This document shows positions 17,004 to 24,938 of a DNA stretch of 64,000 bases, one piece after another. The translations under genes and the position numbers were made by a program. Source of the stretch: Nocardioides albus (GTDB taxonomy: Bacteria > Actinomycetota > Actinomycetes > Propionibacteriales > Nocardioidaceae); contig NZ_BMQT01000008.1 of NCBI RefSeq assembly GCF_014648255.1, forward strand, positions 62,001 through 126,000, written 5' to 3'. Position 1 is the first letter of the stretch; each line of letters begins with the position of its first letter. The notes beneath the pieces were generated by a model. It saw nothing but the letters and a program-made list of their open reading frames with translations, was not told the DNA's origin and did not search any database.

Positions 17004-17040
17004 AGGGCCCGTAGATCGCCGGTGGCGACCTGCGGGCCCT
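17004..17040. terminator. Stem-loop between der and convergent marR
   Basis: AGGGCCCG (17004-17011) pairs with CGGGCCCT (17033-17040), with a CGCC/GGCG inner stem. It lies between two convergent genes and could terminate both. No T-tract. Confidence 0.45.
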
Positions 17041-17060
17041 CGATGTACCTCGGGGTGCGG

Positions 17061-17552
17061 CTAGGCCGCGGAGCCGTCCGCGGCGGCCTCGACAGGCTTG
17101 ACCTCGAGTCGCTCGAGCACGCCGTGGTAGAGCTTGGTCAGCGTCGCGACCTCGTCGGGGGTGAATGCGTCGAACATGACCTGGCGGATCAGCTTCACGT
17201 GCTCGGGGGCGGCGGCCCGGATCGCCTCGAGCCCGGCAGGGGTGAGATCGACGAAGGCACCGCGACGGTCATCGAGACACTCGCGACGCTCGACGAGACC
17301 GCGCGCAGCCATCCGCATGACCTGACGCGAGAGTCGGCTCTTCTCCCACTGGAGCTTGTCGCCGAGCTCGAACATCCGCAGCGAGCGGTCGGGGACGTCG
17401 GTCAGGTTGACCAGAACGTCGTAGTCGGCGAGGGAGAGGCCGTTCTTTGCCTGGAGGTCACGGTTCATCCGTGCGGTGAGCTGTGCGTTGACGGCGAGCC
17501 AGGCACGCCACGCGACCTGTTCGTCGTTGCTGAGCCACTTGACCTCGTCCAT
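17061..17552 (-). CDS. MarR-family transcriptional regulator
   Basis: A 163-residue winged-helix regulator: MDEVKWLSNDEQVAWRAWLA at the start, HTH in MFELGDKLQWEKSRLSRQVMRMAARGLVER, wing DDRRGAFVDLTPAG. On its strand a TAAGGT -10 (17565-17560) lies 7 nt before the ATG, so it is probably leaderless. It is divergent from the VOC-family gene at 17721, a candidate target. Confidence 0.88.
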   Translation of the reverse strand: MDEVKWLSNDEQVAWRAWLAVNAQLTARMNRDLQAKNGLSLADYDVLVNLTDVPDRSLRMFELGDKLQWEKSRLSRQVMRMAARGLVERRECLDDRRGAFVDLTPAGLEAIRAAAPEHVKLIRQVMFDAFTPDEVATLTKLYHGVLERLEVKPVEAAADGSAA

Positions 17553-17720
17553 GAGGGCTACCTTACCGAGTCGTAACCGGCACCTTGAGCATCACCGTCC
17601 ATCGGTGCAGGTCGCCGCCGGCTACGAAAACAGTTGATGCAGAAACTAGACTCTGCTCTGGCCCCTTGGGCGCCGACCACGTAGGGCAGGTCGGGCTCCG
17701 GCACCGGCATGAGGAGAGCG

Positions 17721-18215
17721 ATGAGCATCGACATGGACTTCATTACGAAGGACCGTGAGCGGATCAAGAAGGAGTACCTCCGTGAGGAGGCCCTCCGCCC
17801 CGCCAGCGCGGCCCGCGGGATCCATCACACCGCGCTGCTCGCCTCGGACGTACGCAGGTCGATCGAGTTCTACCAGGGGCTCCTGGAGTTCCCGCTGACC
17901 GAGATCTTCGAGAACCGCGACTACGCCGGCTCGGACCACTTCTTCTTCGACGTCGGGGCGGGCAACCTGCTGGCCTTCTTCACGCTCCCCGGGCTGGACC
18001 TGGGGGAGTACGCGGAGGTGCTCGGCGGGCTGCACCACATCGCGATCTCGGTGACCGCGGAGAAGTGGGACTATCTGCGCGCGAAGCTGGACGAGGCCGG
18101 GATCGACTACCTGGTCGAGTCGAAGTCGTCGATCTACTTCAAGGGCCCTGACGGCGAGCGGCTCGAGCTCCTCGCCGACCCGCTGGGGGAGATGTACGGC
18201 ACCAAGGTCCTCTGA
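17721..18215 (+). CDS. VOC-family (glyoxalase/dioxygenase-like) protein
   Basis: A 164-residue VOC protein. Metal-ligand positions look intact: His in RGIHHTALL, His in LHHIAISV and Glu in ERLELLADP. The paired modules (SIEFYQGLLEFPLTEIFEN and WDYLRAKLDEAGIDYLVE) suggest a glyoxalase- or ring-cleavage-like metalloenzyme. I chose ATG 17721, which has GAGGAG 6 nt upstream; 17709 and 17733 are in-frame alternatives. Substrate unknown. Confidence 0.83.
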   Translation: MSIDMDFITKDRERIKKEYLREEALRPASAARGIHHTALLASDVRRSIEFYQGLLEFPLTEIFENRDYAGSDHFFFDVGAGNLLAFFTLPGLDLGEYAEVLGGLHHIAISVTAEKWDYLRAKLDEAGIDYLVESKSSIYFKGPDGERLELLADPLGEMYGTKVL

Positions 18216-18234
18216 CCGGACCGCGGAACCGGTG

Positions 18235-18272
18235 AGGCGGCCGGGACGGGCGCCTGCCCGTCCCGGCCGCCT
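18235..18272. terminator. Bidirectional terminator
   Basis: Perfect 17-bp stem (18235-18251 with 18256-18272) and a GCCT loop, placed exactly between the VOC gene and the convergent gene ending at 18275. Very stable GC-rich hairpin. Confidence 0.75.
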
Positions 18273-18274
18273 GC

Positions 18275-18883
18275 TCAAGGACGGTCGAACGGGTCCTCGG
18301 GCACCTCGAGCTCGAGCTGCTCCTCGTAGACCTGCTCCTCGGCCCGCCGGTCGGCGAGCCACGCCGTCAGCGCCACCACGATCAGCTGTGACCGGGATTC
18401 CGCGGCCATCTCGTGGACCATGGCGTCGAGCACGTCGACGTTGGTGGCCAGCAGACGCAGGGGCATCGTGACGTACGGATCCTCGAGCCGTTTCGGCTTC
18501 GGGACGTTGCGCATGAACGTCCCGTCGGAGACGGGCCTGGTCTTCTCGCGCAGCGCCGCCTGGTGGGCGCGCAGGAGGACCGGAAGCCGGGGGCGGGTCG
18601 CCGCGACAGCGTCGAGCATCACGTCGACGAGCGAGCGCGGAACCTCCTGGCTGTAGGTCTTCCACTGCGCCGCCAGGGAAGCCGGCACGGAGAGGCTGAT
18701 CGCCTGCACCGGCATCCCCTGACGCCGCCCGGCGCCCTCGCGCCTGGACTTGGTGCGGTGAGCCGGGGTGCCCTTGCGGGAGATCGGGTCGAGTTTGACG
18801 GGCGAGTCCACGGCCGCATCGCTGGCAGCTGTCGCGGGAGCGGTGGTCTCGTCGGTGGCGGATGGGGAAGATGAATCCGACAC
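18275..18883 (-). CDS. Hypothetical protein, possible DNA-binding
   Basis: A 202-residue protein I do not recognise. The N-terminal 55 residues are low-complexity and end in a basic stretch (HRTKSRREGAGRRQG). Then come two similar-looking modules, MPVQAISLSVPASLAAQWKTYSQEVPRS and DPYVTMPLRLLATNVDVLDAMVHEMAAESRS, each a short strand followed by helices, which is reminiscent of ribbon-helix-helix pairs. The C-terminus is acidic. GTG 18883 has AGGAG 7 nt upstream. DNA binding is speculation from the pattern. Confidence 0.72.
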   Translation of the reverse strand: MSDSSSPSATDETTAPATAASDAAVDSPVKLDPISRKGTPAHRTKSRREGAGRRQGMPVQAISLSVPASLAAQWKTYSQEVPRSLVDVMLDAVAATRPRLPVLLRAHQAALREKTRPVSDGTFMRNVPKPKRLEDPYVTMPLRLLATNVDVLDAMVHEMAAESRSQLIVVALTAWLADRRAEEQVYEEQLELEVPEDPFDRP

Positions 18884-18927
18884 GGTGAGCTCCTGGGTTG
18901 GGTGTGTTCCTTCGGTCAGAGGTGATT

Positions 18928-18947
18928 CTGTCGGAGACCACCGACAG
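18928..18947. promoter_or_regulatory. Inverted repeat CTGTCGG/CCGACAG
   Basis: Seven-bp arms at 18928-18934 and 18941-18947, about 45 bp before the hypothetical gene and 75 bp past the gntK stop on the same strand. It could be an operator for the former or a weak terminator for the latter. Confidence 0.35.
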
Positions 18948-19022
18948 TTTCAGTGACGGATGGGACTTGAGTGGCGTCTGGGATCGTTCGACCCGGCTGG
19001 CGAGGGGACGCAGAGCATCGCG

Positions 19023-19544
19023 CTAGCGCACAACAGGCCCGGTGACAGCGCTGACGAGCTCGAGGTAGTGGTCGAGGATCGCGTCGATCTCCTGGTCGAT
19101 GTCGACGGTCGTACCCGGCTCGTCGGGCGCGAGCGGCTCGAGCGTCGCGAACTGCGAACGCAGCAGCGACGCGGGCATGAAGTGGCCCGCACGAGCCGCC
19201 ATCCGCGCCTCGATCAGATCCTGAGTCCCGCTGAGATGGAGGAGCTGAACGCCGTCGGCCCGGCTGCGGAGCAGGTCGCGATAGCTGCGCTTGAGTGCCG
19301 AGCAGCTCAGCACGGCACCGGTGCGCTGGTGCTCGGCCAGCCAGCCGCCGAGCGTCTCGAGCCAGGGTCGGCGGTCGTCATCGTCGAGCGGGCGACCGGA
19401 GGCCATCTTCGCGATGTTCGCCGGCGGGTGGAAGTCGTCGGCGTCTGCGAACGGGACCTGGAGGTACTGGGCGATGGCGGCGCCGACGGTGGACTTGCCG
19501 GAGCCGGAGACGCCCATGACGACGAGGAGGGGATGCTGTGTCAC
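19023..19544 (-). CDS. gntK: Gluconokinase
   Basis: A 173-residue carbohydrate kinase that phosphorylates gluconate to 6-phosphogluconate. P-loop GVSGSGKST (11-19), then DADDFHPPANIAKMASGRPLDDDDRRPWL and VLSCSALKRSYRDLLR, both diagnostic of the GntK family. It is divergent from a GntR/FCD regulator 95 bp away, which probably controls it. No gluconate permease is in the window. Confidence 0.93.
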   Translation of the reverse strand: MTQHPLLVVMGVSGSGKSTVGAAIAQYLQVPFADADDFHPPANIAKMASGRPLDDDDRRPWLETLGGWLAEHQRTGAVLSCSALKRSYRDLLRSRADGVQLLHLSGTQDLIEARMAARAGHFMPASLLRSQFATLEPLAPDEPGTTVDIDQEIDAILDHYLELVSAVTGPVVR

Positions 19545-19639
19545 GCGTCACAGGGTGCCCGAAAAGGCATCCGTTTGGCAAGACCGGTCAGGAAAAGGAC
19601 CCTGAGTGGAGCGATCGGCGAATATGGGACGATGCCGCG

Positions 19640-20359
19640 GTGACCACTTCCAGCGGCGATGCCGTACGCCGACTGCACCAGAGCGTCCGGGACGCACTCG
19701 GGCGCAGGATCGTCGCCGGGGAGCTCCCGGCGGGGGCAGTCATCACGCTCGAGGGGATCCAGGCGACGTACGAGGTCTCGCGGCCGATCGCCCGAGAAGC
19801 CGTGCGAGTCCTCCAGGCGATGGGCATGGTCGCGACCCGGCGACGTGTCGGCATCACCGTCCTGCCGCGCCGGGAGTGGAACGTCTTCGACCCGCGCGTC
19901 ATCCGGTGGCGGCTCGACGGCGAGGGCCGGCGTGAGCAGCTGCTGTCGCTCTCCGAGCTGCGTCGCGGGTTCGAGCCGATCGCGGCCCGTCTCGCTGCCG
20001 AGCGCGCCGAGCCGGAGCATCACGGCGCGCTCGCCAGGGCGGTGGCAGACATGGTCGTGCACGCCTCCGCCGGCGACCTGGAGGCCTACCTGGACGCCGA
20101 CACCACCTTCCACCGGGTGCTCCTCAACGCCTGCGGCAACGAGATGCTCGCCGCGTTCGGCGACCTCGTCGCAGAGCTCCTCGCCGGCCGTACGCACCAC
20201 CAGCTGATGCCGGACACGCCGAACCCGACCGCCATCGAGCTGCACGAGAAAGTGGCGATCTCCATCCGCAACGGCGACCCCGCCGGGGCTGAGGAAGCGA
20301 TGCGAGCCATCATCGACGAGGCCGCCGAGGCCCTCGCCTCCGCCGACGACCCGCCGTAG
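19640..20359 (+). CDS. GntR-family regulator (FadR/FCD subfamily)
   Basis: A 239-residue regulator. N-terminal winged helix with RIVAGELPAGAVI, YEVSRPIAREAVRVLQAMGMVATRRRVG and the C-terminal FCD ligand-binding helical domain (DTTFHRVLLNACGN). Divergent to gntK, so it is probably the gluconate-responsive repressor. GTG 19640 was chosen because the domain begins right after it; upstream in-frame codons overlap the gntK promoter region. Confidence 0.85.
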   Translation: MTTSSGDAVRRLHQSVRDALGRRIVAGELPAGAVITLEGIQATYEVSRPIAREAVRVLQAMGMVATRRRVGITVLPRREWNVFDPRVIRWRLDGEGRREQLLSLSELRRGFEPIAARLAAERAEPEHHGALARAVADMVVHASAGDLEAYLDADTTFHRVLLNACGNEMLAAFGDLVAELLAGRTHHQLMPDTPNPTAIELHEKVAISIRNGDPAGAEEAMRAIIDEAAEALASADDPP

Positions 20360-20370
20360 GGGGATACCGA

Positions 20371-20401
20371 TTGGAGGCCGCCCGGCGCCTTGCGGTAATG
20401 T
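20371..20401 (+). promoter_or_regulatory. Candidate tRNA-Pro promoter
   Basis: TTGGAG (20371-20376) and TAATGT (20396-20401) with a 19-bp spacer, giving an expected start about 30 nt before the tRNA. Spacing is longer than ideal. Confidence 0.35.
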
Positions 20402-20438
20402 TCGGATCGCTTCGAACGGAGAGATCCGCTCGCAGTTT

Positions 20439-20512
<74 letters not shown>

Positions 20513-20517
20513 CAGAT

Positions 20518-20555
20518 CGCCCCTGACTTGCTCACGCAGGTCAGGGGCGTTTTTT
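20518..20555 (+). terminator. Rho-independent terminator of tRNA-Pro
   Basis: CGCCCCTGAC (20518-20527) and GTCAGGGGCG (20540-20549) form a 10-bp stem followed by six T residues. Canonical intrinsic terminator. Confidence 0.9.
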
Positions 20556-20601
20556 GTGCCTGTGTGCAACGTTCACCACGTTGCCCATCGGCGGCCGCGC
20601 T

Positions 20602-21648
20602 TCAGGTCCGTTGCTCAATCGGCACGTACTCGAAGGACGGACCAGCCGTCGTCTTCCCGTCGCCCGTCGGCATCTTCATCAGCGCCATCGCCTGCTTGCG
20701 CAGTCCGAACATGGCGCCGACAGCGTCCTGCATCTGGCTGGGATCGCCGTTGAAAGCCTGCTCGAGCAGGTACAGGACCAGGCAGTAGGTCTGGTTGAAC
20801 TCTTCCTGGGCGACGCGGATTGGGCTGCCCTCCGGATAGTCGACGGTACGCGGGTTGGCCCGCATCGGCAGGACTCCATCGAAGTCGATGGCGATCTCCT
20901 TGCCGGTCGGTCCGGACTGTGGTGTGTCGCCGGTCTGGTAGCGGCGGCCCAGGCGGAGCTCCTGGAACCTGTAGTAGTGCGCGACCTCGTCCCGCTCGGG
21001 GTGGAAGACGTCGCGATCACCGTCCCAGACGTTCGTACGTGCAGCACCCTCGCCCTGCTCGACGATCTCTGCCAGCGCGGCCGACGCAGACTTCAGGTCG
21101 ACGACCGGCAGCACCTCACCGCCGCCACCCCTGAGGTGGTATTCGCCGATCTGCCGGGCCGGATCGCCGCTGAACACATTCTTCTCACCCATCTGGTCGC
21201 ACAAGGTGTGCAGTCCGGCCTCGATCGCAGCGTAGAACTGTCCGATCGTCCGATACTCGTCACTCTGTGGCGGCGCGTCCACGGACGCGGGTTGCTCGAT
21301 GCGTAGAAACAGGTCGAGCGCTTCGGGGCCGAATGGGACGAGATGGACGTGCACGGACTGGTCGCTGTGGGGCAGGGGATGGGGGTATGCCGGCAGCAGG
21401 TCGGGTGCGTCCAGCTTGGGAGAGCCGCCGACGGCGTTGAGCAGGTTCGCGGCCAGCGCCAGGTGGATCATCTCCTCGGCGAGGACCGTGCCCACGACTT
21501 GGGCAGCCTCGGGGTTGCGGGCAGGGTCCAATGAATAGAGCGCGCACAGGTACGGAGGAATGGTCGCGTGCTCGAGCTCGATCGCCCACTGCAGATGGCG
21601 GCGGAGATCGTCGATCGTATCGATGGCGTGGGCGCCACGGGTGTCCAT
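20602..21648 (-). CDS. Ferritin-like protein (VioB/RebD ferritin-like domain)
   Basis: A 348-residue protein. The first half matches the ferritin-like domain found in VioB-type iminophenyl-pyruvate dimer synthases: LRRHLQWAIELEHATIPPYLCALYSL and AEEMIHLALAANLLNAVGG, with E/EH/E-E..H metal-ligand patterns. The remainder (DEVAHYYRFQELRLGRRYQTG, EEFNQTYCLVLYLLEQAFNG) is helical and also typical of stand-alone members. Not necessarily biosynthetic; no violacein genes are nearby. Divergent from the NmrA-type reductase at 21840 across a region with strong inverted repeats. Confidence 0.82.
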   Translation of the reverse strand: MDTRGAHAIDTIDDLRRHLQWAIELEHATIPPYLCALYSLDPARNPEAAQVVGTVLAEEMIHLALAANLLNAVGGSPKLDAPDLLPAYPHPLPHSDQSVHVHLVPFGPEALDLFLRIEQPASVDAPPQSDEYRTIGQFYAAIEAGLHTLCDQMGEKNVFSGDPARQIGEYHLRGGGGEVLPVVDLKSASAALAEIVEQGEGAARTNVWDGDRDVFHPERDEVAHYYRFQELRLGRRYQTGDTPQSGPTGKEIAIDFDGVLPMRANPRTVDYPEGSPIRVAQEEFNQTYCLVLYLLEQAFNGDPSQMQDAVGAMFGLRKQAMALMKMPTGDGKTTAGPSFEYVPIEQRT

Positions 21649-21676
21649 TGAGGTACCTCGGTTCGTCAGGTCGGTT

Positions 21677-21713
21677 TCACAAACAAAGGACCGGACCGAC
21701 CCTTTGTTTGTGA
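21677..21713. promoter_or_regulatory. Operator-like inverted repeat (TCACAAACAAAGG)
   Basis: Perfect 13-bp arms at 21677-21689 and 21701-21713 with an 11-bp spacer. It lies 29 bp upstream of the ferritin-like gene start. The half-site TCACAAAC recurs at 21761-21768 close to the divergent reductase. No regulator gene adjoins it, so a trans-acting dimeric (TetR- or MarR-sized) regulator is inferred. Confidence 0.55.
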
Positions 21714-21760
21714 CAGATCCGACGGAGGTCGGCTGTTCACATCGGCCGCTGGAGGTTCTG

Positions 21761-21794
21761 TCACAAACCGCAGGCCTGTCCGGTCCTGACTGGT
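21761..21794. promoter_or_regulatory. Second, imperfect copy of the operator
   Basis: TCACAAAC (21761-21768), GTCCGGTCCT (21778-21787, the reverse complement of AGGACCGGAC at 21687-21696) and TGGTGA follow one another, echoing the perfect element about 85 bp away. It lies about 45 bp before the plus-strand reductase start. Confidence 0.4.
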
Positions 21795-21839
21795 GAGCGA
21801 CGTTTCGGATCGGCCGGGACGCGGGATGGAAGGAACACC

Positions 21840-22598
21840 ATGAAGATCGTTGTGATCGGCGGGACTGGACTCATCGGCTCCAAGCTCGTCCGGAAACTGG
21901 CCGAACACGGCCACGAAGCGGTGCCTGCCTCACCCGATTCGGGGGTGAACACGCTGACCGGCGAAGGGCTGGCCGAGGTGCTGAAGGGCGCTCAGGTGCT
22001 GGTCGACGTCTCCAACTCGCCCTCGTTCGCCGACGACGCCGTGCTGGACTTCTTCCGTACGTCAACCGGGAACCTTCTTGCAGCCGAGGAGGAGGCCGGA
22101 GTTGGGCACCACGTGGCGTTGTCGGTGGTTGGCACCGAACGGCTCGCCGAAAGTGGCTACTTCCGCGCGAAGATCGAGCAGGAGAGGCTGATCAAGGAGT
22201 CCGGACGGCCGTACTCGATCGTGCACGCCACGCAGTTCTTCGAGTTCGTCGGCAGCATCGCCCAAGCGGCGACGGACGGAAACACCGTCCGTCTGTCGGA
22301 TGCGCGGATCCAGCCCATCGCAGGCGAGGACGTCGCAGCCGCAGTCGGCCGAGTCTCCGTGGGCACGCCGTTGAACGACACCGTCGAGGTGGCCGGTCCC
22401 GAGCAGTTCGGCCTCGACGACCTGATCCGCACCGGGCTGGCCTACCGCAAGGACGCCCGTGAGGTCGTCACCGACCCGGAGGCACGCTACTTCGGTGCCC
22501 GGCTGGACAAGGACATGCTGCTGCCGGGTCCCGACGCGCAGCTGTCGGCCACCCGGTTCGCCGACTGGCTGCCGCTGAACCCGCCGCCGGCGAAGTAG
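21840..22598 (+). CDS. NmrA-like NAD(P)-binding protein (atypical SDR)
   Basis: A 252-residue Rossmann-fold protein. The nucleotide-binding motif GGTGLIGSKLV is at 7-17; SVVGTERLAESGYFRAKIEQERLIKESGRPYSIVHATQFFEF is typical of atypical SDRs, with YxxxK-like residues. The C-terminal part (DKDMLLPGPDAQLSATRFADWL) matches the homologous gene at 24130-24912, so the two are paralogues flanking an ECF sigma gene. Substrate unknown. Confidence 0.85.
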   Translation: MKIVVIGGTGLIGSKLVRKLAEHGHEAVPASPDSGVNTLTGEGLAEVLKGAQVLVDVSNSPSFADDAVLDFFRTSTGNLLAAEEEAGVGHHVALSVVGTERLAESGYFRAKIEQERLIKESGRPYSIVHATQFFEFVGSIAQAATDGNTVRLSDARIQPIAGEDVAAAVGRVSVGTPLNDTVEVAGPEQFGLDDLIRTGLAYRKDAREVVTDPEARYFGARLDKDMLLPGPDAQLSATRFADWLPLNPPPAK

Positions 22599-22629
22599 AC
22601 ACGACCAACTCGTCGAACAGGTCCCTGAT

Positions 22630-22665
22630 ATCTGGCCCGGACGGCGTGTGCCGTCCGGGCCAGAT
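22630..22665. terminator. Bidirectional terminator
   Basis: Sixteen-bp perfect stem (22630-22645 with 22650-22665), GTGT loop, between the reductase stop and the convergent cupin fragment. Confidence 0.75.
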
Positions 22666-22674
22666 GAGCGCAGT

Positions 22675-22875
22675 TCAGCTTCGGCGCCATCCCTTTGCCT
22701 GGAGCTCTTGCTCGGACACCATCTCTCCCTCCAGCACATAGCCGAAAGCCGGTCCGGAATGGCGGTGCGGTGGGGTACCGGGGTCGCCCGGCGGGTAGTC
22801 GATGACGATCGTCATCGCATGCGCGCCTTTTGGAATGAAGGGCAGTTTCGCTTCTTGAAGAACGGTCAGCGACAT
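22675..22875 (-). pseudogene. Truncated cupin-domain gene
   Basis: Sixty-six residues from ATG 22875, which has GAGGAGG upstream. The N-terminal half of a small cupin is clear (PPGDPGTPPHRHSGPAFGYVLEGEM, with metal-ligand histidines). After VLEGEM the family pattern stops and the frame ends in VSEQELQAKGWRRS, so the second cupin motif is missing. It abuts a terminator, suggesting a 3' deletion. It may still be translated but is unlikely to fold as a cupin barrel. Confidence 0.6.
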
Positions 22876-23016
22876 GGGAAGGCCTCCTCGATGGACGGTG
22901 TATCCCTGCACGACGTCATGATGCTGAACCCGCCCGGACGTACGGCGGTTGTGACCGCCGCACGTCGAAGAGGCGGATCACATCATTCGACAAGAAAATC
23001 GGATTGGGAGGGACCC

Positions 23017-23193
23017 ATGACCACGCCGACCCTCGACTTCACCGGTCTCCGGGCGACTAGTCGGTTGCCTCAATTGCATCGAGAGGTAGCACCGGCTGTA
23101 CGCCGTCACGAGATTGGTGACACTTCGCGTCCGGGCGCGGTCGTGTCGCGATTCGCGTTGCTGTCTGGTCTCATTGTCGAGGCGGCCCGGTGA
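23017..23193 (+). CDS. Short hypothetical ORF (58 aa), possibly a gene fragment
   Basis: ATG 23017 has a strong GGGAGGG site 5 nt upstream and encodes 58 residues beginning MTTPTLDFTGLRATSRL. No domain recognised. The frame ends just before the sigma factor gene. Codon bias after the first 12 codons is less GC3-biased than in real neighbours, so it may be the 5' end of a lost gene or a leader ORF for the sigma gene. Confidence 0.35.
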   Translation: MTTPTLDFTGLRATSRLPQLHREVAPAVRRHEIGDTSRPGAVVSRFALLSGLIVEAAR

Positions 23194-23243
23194 AAGACGA
23201 CTGGGGCCCCGCCGGCGCAGGCAAGGGAGGGATGGAGTTCAGC

Positions 23244-24155
23244 ATGTCCATCGACCAGGACATACCGGGGGAGGGCAACCTCGAGACTGCGGTCGAGGTG
23301 TTCGATCAGTCGAGGAAGAGACTGTTCGGAATCGCCTACCGGATCCTGGGAAGCGCGGCCGAAGCGGAGGACATCGTCCAGGAGACCTGGTTGCGCTGGC
23401 AGCAGACCGATCGGAGCGCCGTACGCAACCCGGCGGCATTCCTGACGACCGTAGCGACGCGTCTGGCGATCAACGTGGCCGAGTCGGCGCGCTCGCGCAG
23501 GGAGACGTACGTCGGTCCGTGGCTGCCGGAGCCGGTGGACACCGAGGCCGATCCGACCCTGGGTGCGGAGCGGGCCGAGGCGCTGGAGAGCGTCACGCTG
23601 CTGCTGCTCGAGCGACTCCGGCCGGACCAGCGTGCGGCGTACGTCCTGCGGGAGGCGTTCGGCTACACCTACGACGAGATCGCGGCGATCCTCGAGATCT
23701 CGAGCGTCAACGCCCGCCAGGTCGTCAGCAGGGCCAAGCGGGGTGTCCTCTCGGAGCGCCGTGACCCGGTGGACCCGGCGAAGCACCGCGAGCTGCTCTC
23801 CGCGTTCGTCGCTGCCGCGCAGAAGGGAGACCTCGCCCAGCTGGAACGCGTACTGGCCGCCGACGTCGTCAGCCTCTCCGACGGCGCCGGCATCGTCGGC
23901 AACGCCGCGCGCCGACCCGTCGTCGGACGGACGCCCGTCGCGAAGTTCGTGCGGGCGTTCTCCAGCTGGTGGTGGGACGGGGCCACCACCAGCTGGATGG
24001 AGACCAACGGGCGACCGTCGCTGCTCGTCCGTCGCAACGGCGAGCCGGTCGCGCTGCTGAGCATCGCCGCGTCCGCCGCGGGCATCGAGCAGCTCATGTG
24101 GGTGATGGTCCCCGAGAAGCTCGTACGTCTCAGGGGCGACGAGCCGGGACAGTGA
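23244..24155 (+). CDS. ECF41-like sigma factor with SnoaL-type C-terminal domain
   Basis: A 303-residue extracytoplasmic-function sigma factor. Region 2 (RLFGIAYRILGSAAEAEDIVQETWLRW) and region 4 (LRPDQRAAYVLREAFGYTYDEIAAIL) are followed by about 110 residues of SnoaL-like domain that regulates ECF41 members in cis. The motifs I recall for this group (DGGGK, NPDKL) appear as DGAGI and VPEKL, so the regulatory tail has diverged. ATG 23244 has GGAG 6 nt upstream; 23190 and 23232 are in-frame alternatives. Flanked by NmrA-type reductases, a common ECF41 setting. Confidence 0.85.
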   Translation: MSIDQDIPGEGNLETAVEVFDQSRKRLFGIAYRILGSAAEAEDIVQETWLRWQQTDRSAVRNPAAFLTTVATRLAINVAESARSRRETYVGPWLPEPVDTEADPTLGAERAEALESVTLLLLERLRPDQRAAYVLREAFGYTYDEIAAILEISSVNARQVVSRAKRGVLSERRDPVDPAKHRELLSAFVAAAQKGDLAQLERVLAADVVSLSDGAGIVGNAARRPVVGRTPVAKFVRAFSSWWWDGATTSWMETNGRPSLLVRRNGEPVALLSIAASAAGIEQLMWVMVPEKLVRLRGDEPGQ

Positions 24156-24912
24156 CCGTCGCGTCGAGCCACTGGTCGAAGCTCGGACCGACCAGGTGCC
24201 CGTCCTCGCCCGGTAGCAGCACGCCGTCGCGCACCAGCTCGCCGACAGGTGCGCCGTCGACCTGCACCGGGTCACCGGCCCGCTCGGCGTAGGCGGCCGA
24301 CAGCAGGGCCAGGTTCTCCTGCTGGGGACCGGCCACCTCGACGAGGTCACCCTCGATCTCGCCGGTGGCCACGGCGAGGAGCACCTCGACCATCGCGTCG
24401 ACGGCGACGGGCTGCGTCACCAGGTCCGGCACGGTGGTGCGGTCGCCGTCGCGGCCCCAGCCGATCGCCTGGCGAGCGATGTCGTGGAACTGCGCGGACC
24501 GGACCACGTGCGGGCCGGGCGCGTGCGCGACACAGGCCAGCTCCTGGGCGTACTTGGCGCGGTAGTAGCCGTCGAAACCGGTGCCCGCCTCGGTCTCGGA
24601 AGCGGCGATCTTGTCCACCCCGATGATCGAGAGGACGACGGTGCGGCGTACTCCTGCCTCGTGGGCGGCCGTGCCGAGGTTGGCGGCGGCAGCGGTGAAG
24701 AAAGCGGTGGCGCCGTCTTCGTCGAGCGACGGGCTCTGGACGACGTCGACGAGCGCCTCGGCGCCGGTCAGTGCGTCGGCGAGTCCGGTCGGCTGAAGCA
24801 CGTCGGTGCCGGACTCCTTCGACAGTCCGACGACGTCGTGTCCGGCGGCCTGGGCGGCTCTGGCGAGTGCCGATCCGACGAGGCCGCTGACTCCGGCGAT
24901 GGCGATACGCAT
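24130..24912 (-). CDS. NmrA-like NAD(P)-binding protein
   Basis: A 260-residue atypical SDR: GVSGLVGSALARAAQAAGHDVV at the N-terminus, GFDGYYRAKYAQELACVAHAPGPHVVRSAQFHDIA in the middle, and LVGPSFDQWLDATV at the end. Paralogue of the 21840 gene. Its 3' end overlaps the sigma gene end by 26 nt in convergent orientation. It is 26 nt downstream of the SdhC-like gene, on the same strand. AAGGAG precedes ATG 24912. A likely target of the neighbouring ECF41 sigma factor by analogy. Confidence 0.84.
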   Translation of the reverse strand: MRIAIAGVSGLVGSALARAAQAAGHDVVGLSKESGTDVLQPTGLADALTGAEALVDVVQSPSLDEDGATAFFTAAAANLGTAAHEAGVRRTVVLSIIGVDKIAASETEAGTGFDGYYRAKYAQELACVAHAPGPHVVRSAQFHDIARQAIGWGRDGDRTTVPDLVTQPVAVDAMVEVLLAVATGEIEGDLVEVAGPQQENLALLSAAYAERAGDPVQVDGAPVGELVRDGVLLPGEDGHLVGPSFDQWLDATVTVPARRP

Positions 24913-24938
24913 GCTGTTTCTCCTTGGTGGTGGGACGT

